Below the pieces are notes generated by a model. The model did not search any database, was not told where the DNA came from, and saw nothing but the letters and a program-made list of their open reading frames with translations. From positions 1 through 7,017 of the forward strand of contig JACRDR010000099.1 of assembly GCA_016212845.1 (NCBI GenBank): 7,017 bases of DNA, given 5' to 3'. The translations under genes and the position numbers were made by a program. This DNA comes from Elusimicrobiota bacterium. Lineage in GTDB: Bacteria > Elusimicrobiota > Elusimicrobia > UBA1565 > JACRDR01. Below, one piece after another: positions 1-5,867 of this stretch (the first letter of the stretch is position 1; each line of letters begins with the position of its first letter).

Positions 1-1310
1 GTCAGCGGGGCGGTGTCGTCGCCGGTGAGGGCCGCGCACCGGTCCGCTACGAGGTTTCGGACGCGTTCCCGCGACTCCGCGCGCGGTACCGACGCCAAGA
101 TGCCGCCGTCGAGCGCGGCTTCGAGCGCGACGCAGCCGTCGCGCAAGGACTCCTTCGCTCTCGGCAAAGTCGCGACCAGCTTCTGAAGCTCCTCGTCGAG
201 GGCGGCGCGCACTCGCTCCTCGATCTTGGCCTTCACCCGTCCGAACGCCCGGTCGAGATGGGCCGGATCCGTGGAATCCTCGAAGTTGTCCTGGGCGATC
301 GCGTTGATGATCTGAGGTCCGAAATACGGGAGGACGTTGGCGAACGGGGCGTCGACGTCCAAGTCGCCGTCGAGCTCCATGCGCGCGCCGCCGACGGTGA
401 GCTTGATCTCTTGAACGCTCGCGGTCGGCTCCAGCGCGGAATCCAGGCAAAACTCGAACCGGGGTTCGGCGGAGAGGCCGGTCAGGTGGATGCGCGCGCC
501 GGGAAACTGCACGCCCCAGCCGTGGTCCGCCCAGTTGTAGATCAGCCGTGTGGGGTCGAGCTTCACCGTGGCCCCGGGCAGCTGTACCCGGATGGAGCCC
601 GACATGCAGTTCGAGCCCGACGGCGATAGCCGGAAATACCAGTCCTCTGAGCGGATGAGGGGCGACTGCGGCACCAAGGTCCCCTGCGGGTGTTCGATGG
701 TTTCGATGAAGTAGGGCCAGCCTCCCGTCTGCCGCTCGGCGCTTCCGAGTCTGGCGGTCAGGAACTGCCCCTCCGGAAACCTGCCGGCGTTGACCTGCCG
801 GTGCAGGTCGATCTGCTCGATGAATTTCCAGTCCTCCGCCCTCTCGAAGTTGAAGCGCGGGACCCGGGCCCGCGCGGCCTGGCACTCGCGCAGATACTCG
901 CGGTAGTCCTGGGTGGCGTGTCCGCCCCCGGTGTACTCCAAGACCGTCTGACACGGCGGCGCGGAGTTTTGATAGGCGTCGTACAGCGCGCCGACCGGGA
1001 ATTCTCCCTCCCCGTAGTTCGCATGCGGCTCTCCGTAGCCCTCCCACCACCCGCGCTCGCGATTCCACGGCGCGCCGCCAAGGCCCGGCGCGTAAAACCA
1101 TCCTTCGAGCTCCTTCAGGCCGCGGGCGACCAGCTTAAAGGAAGCCTGGAAGTGCAGCGAGTCGACGGCCGGCGTGAGCGGGTCGCGCTCGAGCACGCGC
1201 GCCTGCGCGACCGGGCTTTGCATCGTCTTCGCCGCCTCCGATTCGACGGCGAAGACGAAGGATGCGGCCGACAGCAGCGCGGCGGTAGCGAAGCGGATGA
1301 GCGATTTCAT
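1..1310 (-). CDS. Secreted/periplasmic protein of unknown function (3' end outside window)
   Basis: A stop-free frame of 436 codons runs from the ATG at 1310 off the left edge. I translated it in full by hand. The start is supported by GGGAGG five nt upstream and by an ATGA overlap with the preceding gene, so the two are probably translationally coupled. Residues 1-21 look like a Sec signal peptide: Lys and Arg near the start, a hydrophobic alanine-rich core, and a V-F-A end before residue 22. The mature part is rich in Trp and Tyr between residues 70 and 265 (for example W71, W82, W88, W89, W161, W198, W224, W260, W265). It has six cysteines (120, 143, 235, 288, 393, 425), an even number suited to disulfides outside the cytoplasm. 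Residues about 350-425 are charged and probably helical. I do not recognise the family and assign no enzymatic motif. Existence of the gene is well supported; export is likely; function is unknown. Confidence 0.85.
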   Translation of the reverse strand, partial: MKSLIRFATAALLSAASFVFAVESEAAKTMQSPVAQARVLERDPLTPAVDSLHFQASFKLVARGLKELEGWFYAPGLGGAPWNRERGWWEGYGEPHANYGEGEFPVGALYDAYQNSAPPCQTVLEYTGGGHATQDYREYLRECQAARARVPRFNFERAEDWKFIEQIDLHRQVNAGRFPEGQFLTARLGSAERQTGGWPYFIETIEHPQGTLVPQSPLIRSEDWYFRLSPSGSNCMSGSIRVQLPGATVKLDPTRLIYNWADHGWGVQFPGARIHLTGLSAEPRFEFCLDSALEPTASVQEIKLTVGGARMELDGDLDVDAPFANVLPYFGPQIINAIAQDNFEDSTDPAHLDRAFGRVKAKIEERVRAALDEELQKLVATLPRAKESLRDGCVALEAALDGGILASVPRAESRERVRNLVADRCAALTGDDTAPL

Positions 1311-3322
1311 GGATTCCTCCCATGGCCCGAGCCCGTCTGATTGCCCAGATCTCCGGTCCCTCGTCCCTCCGGGCCTTGAGCGCCGGGAGCGACCGGGATG
1401 ATGCAGCGATACCCGCCGGCGGTCTCCCGGATGATGGCGCCGGGGTCCTTGCAGGGGGCGGTTCCGTCCGCTAAGCGCCGGCACTGATAGGGCATCTCCT
1501 CGTCGTCGGAGAGCACCAGGCGCCACGCGCCTTTCTCGTCGCCCTCGCCTTGCGCCGCGCACATCCGCCGCGCGTGGTCGATCGAGAGCCGGTCGTCCTT
1601 TTCGATCCCGGGTTTGTCCCCGTCGGCGGCCATGCACTGAACGAACGCCTGCACTTCCTCGCCGCTCATGTCCATGTCCGCGCGATAGCCGCACTGGTAC
1701 GGGTTGATTTGGCGCACGCGCCCCTCGCGGGCGTCGCGAACGACGTCGCTGAGGATGCGCGACTGCTCCACCTGCTGATAGTCCCTCGCGACCTTATCCG
1801 CGTAGAGCTGCGCCTTGTCGCAATCGCCGTGACTCGACCAGAACTGCTGGGTCGCCCCGATCAACAACGTTATTGCCGCCGCGATCGCGATGCCGCGCGC
1901 CCAGTTGAACCAGCCGGTCGCCGCTTGAGCTCCCTTTGCCGACGAAACGTTCGGCGTCAGCCAGCGTACCGCCTCCAACGGAGTCAGCACGGCTCCTCCG
2001 ATCGGGAAGACCGGGACAAGCACCGCGATGAGCAACGAGACGCCGATGATCGCTGCTGCCATTCCCGTGTTCCGCTTATCCTTACACTCGGTCGCGTAGC
2101 GCTTCACCTTCTTGATGTAGTCACTGTAGGGCGTGACGTCCTTGGTCTCGGTCTTGCTCGTCGGGACGTAGATGTTCTGGTCGTCGAACGGATTGCCGCT
2201 GGGAGGCGGCGTGGACTCGCCGCCCGCGCTCGCGCCGGCGTCGGAGCCGGGACCTTCTCCGGCGCTCGAGCCCGTCGTGGAGGCTCCTCCGCCGGTCGTC
2301 GCCGCCGTGTCCTCGCCGCCGGAGGGAGACGCGCCTCCGCCCGAGCCGCCCGGATTAGAGGACAGCGCCTGGACTCCGGCGCGGTTGCCGTCGAAGGCGC
2401 CGCCCGCGAGCCCGGCCGAGAAAGCGCCGTCCTGCGACAAGGCCCCGCGCTGGGACGCGGCGTTGGCCGCGAGCAGCTGCTCGCCGGCGCCGTGGCCCGA
2501 GCCGCCGCGAAACGAGGAGCCGGACCTTACGCCCGCCGCGATCTGTCCGCGCATCTGCCTCGCGCGGCCGACGCCTGACGCCGCGCTTAGCGCCTTGCCG
2601 CCCGAGCCGGAAGCCGCCTTGAGACCGCTCGCCGCGTCGCGGAATGCCGCCGGCCCCGCCGACGCCATGAGCGCCGAGCTCGTCGTGCCGCCGGAGCCGG
2701 AATAGAAGGAGAGGCTTCCCTTCTTCTCCTCTTTGCCGCCGGCGTCGGAGCCCGCGCCCGAGCCGGCGCCCAAGTTCTTGAGGGCGGAGAGAGGATCCGT
2801 CCCGCCGAACGAGCCCTTCTCTGCCCGTTCCTCCGCGGCCAAGACCCGTTCGGCGGCCGCCTGAGTCTCCACCGCCGCGGCCTTCGCCTTCGCTAGCTCC
2901 TCGGCGCGCTTGGACTCCGGCGTCTCGCGGGATTCCTTAACTACGAGCATGCGGCCGCCCGACTGGGCGCTCGCGAGGCCCTCGCCTTTCGTGAGCTCGC
3001 GGTAGCGCTTGGACGACAGGCGCTCGAGCTGGCCCATGAAGGACAGTTCGCCGTGACCCTTCTCGAGCGGAACCCCGTGCGAGCGGCTGAACACCGCGGC
3101 CAGGCCGGCAAGACCCACGACGGCCGCGAGCGAGCCCGCCGCCGCGGCGCTGATGCCGCTCGACGCGCCGGCCTTCGCCGAGGCGCCGACGACGCTCTGC
3201 GCCACGGGCCGCGAGACGGCGCCGAACCGGCCGGATGCGCGGACGCGGCGGGCGGCGCTCTTCAGCCAGGCCCAAAGGCCGCCGCCCCGGCGCTCGCGCT
3301 CTTCCTCGTTTCGGTCGATCAT
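1307..3322 (-). CDS. Large low-complexity membrane protein of unknown function, three membrane helices, C-terminal cysteine-rich domain
   Basis: The product has 671 residues. The ATG at 3322 is preceded by GGGAGG at 5-nt spacing, which fixes the start. Visible layout: an Arg/Glu-rich, probably cytoplasmic N-terminus (1-55); a hydrophobic Ala/Gly-rich helix (about 56-79); a charged Ala/Glu/Lys helix of possible coiled-coil type (about 131-168); a Gly/Ser/Ala-rich disordered stretch (about 185-375); a membrane helix (about 421-443); a short loop; another helix (about 476-492); and a polar C-terminal domain. All eight cysteines lie at or after residue 413 (413, 501, 544, 563, 588, 614, 624, 640). 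Two copies of a P-Y-Q-C-x-x-x-A-D motif occur at 541 and 611, hinting at a duplicated small disulfide module. With the N-terminus inside, the three helices would put the C-terminal domain and the low-complexity part outside the cytoplasm; this topology is inferred. The gene overlaps the next gene by 4 bp and is the first gene of that operon. I recognise no family. A scaffold or surface-complex role is possible but unsupported. Confidence 0.85.
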   Translation of the reverse strand: MIDRNEEERERRGGGLWAWLKSAARRVRASGRFGAVSRPVAQSVVGASAKAGASSGISAAAAGSLAAVVGLAGLAAVFSRSHGVPLEKGHGELSFMGQLERLSSKRYRELTKGEGLASAQSGGRMLVVKESRETPESKRAEELAKAKAAAVETQAAAERVLAAEERAEKGSFGGTDPLSALKNLGAGSGAGSDAGGKEEKKGSLSFYSGSGGTTSSALMASAGPAAFRDAASGLKAASGSGGKALSAASGVGRARQMRGQIAAGVRSGSSFRGGSGHGAGEQLLAANAASQRGALSQDGAFSAGLAGGAFDGNRAGVQALSSNPGGSGGGASPSGGEDTAATTGGGASTTGSSAGEGPGSDAGASAGGESTPPPSGNPFDDQNIYVPTSKTETKDVTPYSDYIKKVKRYATECKDKRNTGMAAAIIGVSLLIAVLVPVFPIGGAVLTPLEAVRWLTPNVSSAKGAQAATGWFNWARGIAIAAAITLLIGATQQFWSSHGDCDKAQLYADKVARDYQQVEQSRILSDVVRDAREGRVRQINPYQCGYRADMDMSGEEVQAFVQCMAADGDKPGIEKDDRLSIDHARRMCAAQGEGDEKGAWRLVLSDDEEMPYQCRRLADGTAPCKDPGAIIRETAGGYRCIIPVAPGAQGPEGRGTGDLGNQTGSGHGRNP
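1316..1321 (-). promoter_or_regulatory. Ribosome binding site for the secreted-protein gene
   Basis: GGGAGG on the minus strand, five nt before the ATG at 1310. It lies inside the last codons of the upstream 671-residue gene. It decides the start of the downstream gene and, with the ATGA stop/start overlap, points to coupled translation. Confidence 0.8.
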
Positions 3323-3325
3323 AGA

Positions 3326-3333
3326 CTCCTCCC
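3326..3333 (-). promoter_or_regulatory. Ribosome binding site for the 671-residue protein
   Basis: GGGAGGAG on the minus strand, with the GGGAGG core five nt from the ATG at 3322. The core and spacing match those of the next gene in the operon. It directly abuts the inverted repeat at 3334-3348. Confidence 0.8.
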
Positions 3334-3348
3334 TACTCGAGACGAGTA
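3334..3348. repeat. Perfect 6-bp inverted repeat abutting the ribosome binding site
   Basis: TACTCG-AGA-CGAGTA is a perfect 6-bp inverted repeat with a 3-nt centre. It lies immediately upstream of the Shine-Dalgarno sequence of the 671-residue gene. In DNA it could be an operator half-site pair. In RNA the 3-nt loop would give a small hairpin that could affect ribosome access. The sequence shows only the symmetry; function is inferred. Confidence 0.5.
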
Positions 3349-3381
3349 TGGGCGGAAGGCGAGATGGCCGCGAACCAGGAT

Positions 3382-3455
3382 GGAGTTAAGGAGAAACGCC
3401 GCAAACGGCGGACAATTCGGAAGAGGGGAGTCCGGCTTTACTCCGTCTTAACTCC
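3382..3455 (-). promoter_or_regulatory. Possible three-way-junction leader RNA or nested operator in the operon leader
   Basis: The outer arms GGAGTTAAG (3382-3390) and CTTAACTCC (3447-3455) are perfect 9-bp inverted repeats. Inside them are two further perfect inverted repeats: GGAGT (3427-3431) with ACTCC (3440-3444), and CGCCG (3397-3401) with CGGCG (3406-3410). A minus-strand transcript could fold into a 74-nt structure with a closing stem and two side hairpins, ending about 48 nt before the ribosome binding site of the 671-residue gene. No known riboswitch class or tRNA is recognisable. Alternatives are a multi-site operator or chance. Folding was judged by eye. Confidence 0.35.
3391..3410 (-). 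terminator. Weak terminator-like hairpin after the ion channel gene
   Basis: Read on the minus strand, CGCCG-TTTG-CGGCG is a perfect 5-bp GC stem with a 4-nt loop, followed directly by TTTCT. It lies about 66 bp after the stop of the channel gene. The stem and the T-run are both short, so termination would be weak. The same hairpin is also a side stem of the larger structure at 3382-3455. Confidence 0.3.
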
Positions 3456-3456
3456 G
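3436..3456. repeat. Two near-identical 10-mers one helical turn apart
   Basis: CTTTACTCCG (3436-3445) and CTTAACTCCG (3447-3456) match at 9 of 10 positions and start 11 bp apart, so they lie on the same face of the DNA helix. Inverted ACTCC cores (GGAGT) recur at 3382 and 3427. The arrangement resembles binding sites for a transcriptional regulator, but no factor can be named. Confidence 0.35.
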
Positions 3457-3476
3457 ATCACTGCTCATTCTATCAG

Positions 3477-4433
3477 TCAGGCCGAGAGCAGTAGCGCAAA
3501 CATCGCCGCTAGGTAGACCAGCAGGCAGGACGAGAGAGCGCGCCGCTCGAAGCGAAGGGCCTTTGCTCCCTGGCCGAGGTCGGCCAGTCTGGTGGTGCGC
3601 ACGATCAGACCGAGACCGACGATGACGAAGAGATACGCGCCGAGGTAGACCTTGTCCATCAAGACGAGGTAGTCGACGTCCGGGAGGTCGGCATTGAGCG
3701 TGATCTGCAGCGCGACGATGGTGAGCAGCGCCGTGATCCCGATGCCGACGCGGGCGTCGACGTGCTTCGGGTCGAACAGCACCATGAGCGCCGCGCAAAA
3801 AATCACGCACGCGATGGGAAGGAGCAGCTTCACGCTGTAGGTCAGAGCCGGACGGCTCACCGGCACCTCGAGCCGTACGCGGGAGTAGCCCTCGGCCGCG
3901 TGGGCGCGCTTGTCGCCGAAGCTCGTGGGATAGGAGCGCGAGCGCACCGAGAGCCGCGGCTCGCCGAGCGCGTAGCCAGGCAATCTCAGCTCGGGAGAGC
4001 GCGTCACGGACTCGGCGTCGGCGACGAACTCGAGCTCCGAGACGTCCAGGCGGTGGTCCTCGAACTCGACGGCGATGACTTGGCGGTCGAACGGGTAGGA
4101 CGAGAGGTCCATCTTGGAGGTGAAGCGGCCCTGCACGCGCATGACTTGATACAGCTCGCCGTCGGCGAATCGGACGGGCTTGTCGTAGGAAAGCGTCCGC
4201 GCGTGGCCCCAGAGCTCGTTGGGGTTCATGAACTCGGCGGTGGCGGCCGGGTTCAGCTTCGGGTCCCGCCAGCGGAACCACAGATAGACGTCGGCGGCGT
4301 AGGAGTGCGTCTTGAGATCGAGGCTTTGGACGTCGTTGAGGTAGGCGCCGACCGTGACCCGGGCGGGAGCGGCGTGGGCCGCCGAAGACAGCGCCGCGGC
4401 GAGGAGGCCGAGCACGGCGCGGGGCGCATGCAC
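3477..4433 (-). CDS. Prokaryotic pentameric ligand-gated ion channel (Cys-loop receptor superfamily)
   Basis: The product has 318 residues, the usual size for bacterial homologues such as GLIC and ELIC. Members form homopentameric inner-membrane channels opened by ligand or protons. A probable signal peptide (1 to about 21) precedes an extracellular beta domain (about 25-195). That domain shows the family pattern YLNDV (31-35), YLWFRW (50-55), W75, and SYPFD (112-116) at the Cys-loop position. It has no cysteines, as is normal for prokaryotic members. M1 is about 197-220, M2 about 228-248, M3 about 256-278 and M4 about 297-317, with a short M3-M4 linker. Aligning M2 by eye to GLIC without gaps puts D226 at -2', R228 at 0', T234 at 6' and L237 at the 9' gate. 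The acidic -2' residue suggests cation selectivity, by inference. The start is GTG at 4433: stops TGA and TAG lie just upstream in frame, and no clear ribosome binding site is present. The gene is divergent from the aminotransferase. The ligand is unknown. Confidence 0.93.
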   Translation of the reverse strand: MHAPRAVLGLLAAALSSAAHAAPARVTVGAYLNDVQSLDLKTHSYAADVYLWFRWRDPKLNPAATAEFMNPNELWGHARTLSYDKPVRFADGELYQVMRVQGRFTSKMDLSSYPFDRQVIAVEFEDHRLDVSELEFVADAESVTRSPELRLPGYALGEPRLSVRSRSYPTSFGDKRAHAAEGYSRVRLEVPVSRPALTYSVKLLLPIACVIFCAALMVLFDPKHVDARVGIGITALLTIVALQITLNADLPDVDYLVLMDKVYLGAYLFVIVGLGLIVRTTRLADLGQGAKALRFERRALSSCLLVYLAAMFALLLSA

Positions 4434-4472
4434 GGGACGATGCTATCACATTTTTTGCAAAATGCCGGGACC
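4434..4472. promoter_or_regulatory. Divergent AT-rich promoter spacer with TTTTGCAAAA palindrome
   Basis: Thirty-nine bp separate the divergent starts of the channel and aminotransferase genes. The spacer is far more AT-rich than the rest of the window and contains the perfect 10-bp palindrome TTTTGCAAAA (4453-4462). TGCTATCAC (4441-4449) resembles a weak extended -10 for the plus strand. Neither gene has a visible Shine-Dalgarno sequence here. Both promoters would have to overlap in this stretch or extend into the neighbouring coding sequence. Assignment of -10 and -35 boxes is uncertain. Confidence 0.45.
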
Positions 4473-5867
4473 ATGTTCGACTCGGGAGGCTCCGTCGATC
4501 GCGCGCGGCTGAAGACGCTCATGTCCCGCGAGACCGCCGCGTTTGCCCGGCTGCATCCGAGATCGGCGGAGCTCTTTCGCCGCGCCAAGCGCTCGCTGTG
4601 GGGCGGCGTGCCGATGAACTGGATGTCCAAGTGGCCGGGCGGCTTCCCGCTGTTCGTGAAGTCCGCGCGGGGCGCGCGCTTTAAGGATGTCGACGGCCGG
4701 GAGTACGTGGATTTCTGCCTCGGCGACACCGGGGCCATGACCGGGCACTCGCCGGCGGCCGTCACGAAGGCCGCCTCGGCGCAGCTCGCGCGCGGCATCA
4801 CGACGATGCTTCCCTCCGAGGACGCGCTTTGGGTCGGCGAGGAGCTGACCAAGCGGTTCGGACTGCCCTACTGGCAGTTCGCCTTGACCGCGACCGACGC
4901 CAACCGCTTCTCGATCCGGCTGGCGCGGCTGGCCACCGGGCGCTCGAAGGTGCTGGTCTTCAATTACTGCTACCACGGCACGGTCGACGAGGCGTTCGCG
5001 ACGACCAAGGGCGGCAAGACGATCGCGAGAAGCGGCAACCTCGGACCGCCCGTCGACTTAGGCCTCACGACGCGCGTCGTCGAGTTCAACGACGAGGCCG
5101 CGCTGGAGAGGGCCCTCGCCGCCCGCGACGTCGCCTGCGTCTTGGCCGAGCCGGCGATGACCAACGTCGGGATCGTCCACCCGAAGCCGGGCTATCACGC
5201 GGCCTTGCGCCGGCTGACGCGCAAGCACGGGACGCTCCTAATCATCGACGAAACGCACACGATCTGCACCGGTCCCGGAGGCTTTACAAAGGCCCACGGT
5301 CTCGAGCCGGATTTCTTCGTGCTGGGCAAGCCGATCGGCGGCGGGATCCCGAGCTCAGTTTACGGCTTCACCTCGGCCGTCGCCGCGCAGGTCACGGCCA
5401 AGATCCGCCTCTCCGAGTGCGACACCGGCGGGATCGGCGGCACGCTCGCGGGAAACTCGCTGGCGATGGCGGCGATGCGCGCCGCGCTCGGAAAGGTGCT
5501 GACGCCGGCCGCCTTCAAGCGCATGACGGCGCTCGCCGTGCGCTGGACGGACGGCGTGCAGAAGGCGATCGACGAGGCGGGACTGCCGTGGCACGTCTCG
5601 CGCCTGGGCTGCCGCGCCGAGTACCTGTTCCACCGCCAAGTCCCCGAGAACGGCGGCCAGGCGGCGGCCGCCGCGGACTTCGAGCTCGAGCGCTTCATGC
5701 ACCTCTACGCCCTCAACCGCGGCGTGCTCCTGACGCCCTTTCACAACATGGCGCTCATGAGCCCGGCGACCACGGCCAAAGACGTGGACCGGCACTCCGA
5801 AGTGTTCCGCTCGGCGTTGGCCGAGCTTACGGGGCGGGAAGCCGCGCTGTTCGGGCGCGGCCGGTAA
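4473..5867 (+). CDS. Class III PLP-dependent aminotransferase (glutamate-1-semialdehyde aminomutase-like)
   Basis: The product has 464 residues from the ATG at 4473. It is a fold-type I, class III (omega) aminotransferase, a cytosolic family that moves amino groups, often from amines or non-alpha amino acids, to a keto acid through pyridoxal phosphate. Visible landmarks are HPRSAELFRRAK near residue 28, DVDGREYVDF (72-81), the PLP-stacking region YHG (167-169), IIDETHT with PLP-nitrogen-contacting D259 (257-263), the Schiff-base lysine K286 in LGKPIGGGIP, and GTLAGN (323-328). The usual SGTEAN phosphate-binding loop reads TATDAN (139-144). The N-terminus resembles glutamate-1-semialdehyde aminomutase-like enzymes often annotated as aspartate aminotransferase family, but nothing shows a heme role, so I give no symbol. 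Substrate is unknown. In-frame ATGs at 4428 and 4440 would overlap or crowd the divergent gene, and one at 4521 would trim the N-terminus; no ribosome binding site decides. The 3' end overlaps the convergent permease by 41 bp. Confidence 0.93.
   Translation: MFDSGGSVDRARLKTLMSRETAAFARLHPRSAELFRRAKRSLWGGVPMNWMSKWPGGFPLFVKSARGARFKDVDGREYVDFCLGDTGAMTGHSPAAVTKAASAQLARGITTMLPSEDALWVGEELTKRFGLPYWQFALTATDANRFSIRLARLATGRSKVLVFNYCYHGTVDEAFATTKGGKTIARSGNLGPPVDLGLTTRVVEFNDEAALERALAARDVACVLAEPAMTNVGIVHPKPGYHAALRRLTRKHGTLLIIDETHTICTGPGGFTKAHGLEPDFFVLGKPIGGGIPSSVYGFTSAVAAQVTAKIRLSECDTGGIGGTLAGNSLAMAAMRAALGKVLTPAAFKRMTALAVRWTDGVQKAIDEAGLPWHVSRLGCRAEYLFHRQVPENGGQAAAAADFELERFMHLYALNRGVLLTPFHNMALMSPATTAKDVDRHSEVFRSALAELTGREAALFGRGR

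Noticed and set aside
258..1340. Plus-strand frames opposite the secreted-protein gene.
   Set aside because: The minus-strand frame has a signal peptide, a strong ribosome binding site and a coupled start, and it stays open for the whole 1310 bp. The plus frames read as compositional noise.
1550..2705. Long plus-strand frames, one Arg-rich and one Pro/Ala-rich, opposite the 671-residue gene.
   Set aside because: They are shadows of the Gly/Ser/Ala-rich codons on the minus strand. They lack ribosome binding sites and any domain-like features.
3382..3455. Possibility that the 74-nt folded element is a tRNA.
   Set aside because: The length and cloverleaf-like outline are coincidental: there is no anticodon arm of correct size, no T-loop consensus and no CCA-type acceptor layout.
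4449..4451. ATG upstream of and in frame with the channel gene.
   Set aside because: It is followed at once by TGA and then TAG in the same frame, so it cannot start the channel. The GTG at 4433 is the first usable start.
3762..4472. Long in-frame open extension upstream of the aminotransferase (about 237 codons), giving a 701-residue frame.
   Set aside because: It is antisense to the well-supported channel gene and its translation is Arg/Val/Gly/His-rich without family similarity. The class III homology begins after 4473.
4473..5867. Calling the aminotransferase hemL (glutamate-1-semialdehyde aminomutase).
   Set aside because: Similarity is to the broad class III family; the phosphate loop is variant and the neighbours are unrelated to tetrapyrrole synthesis.
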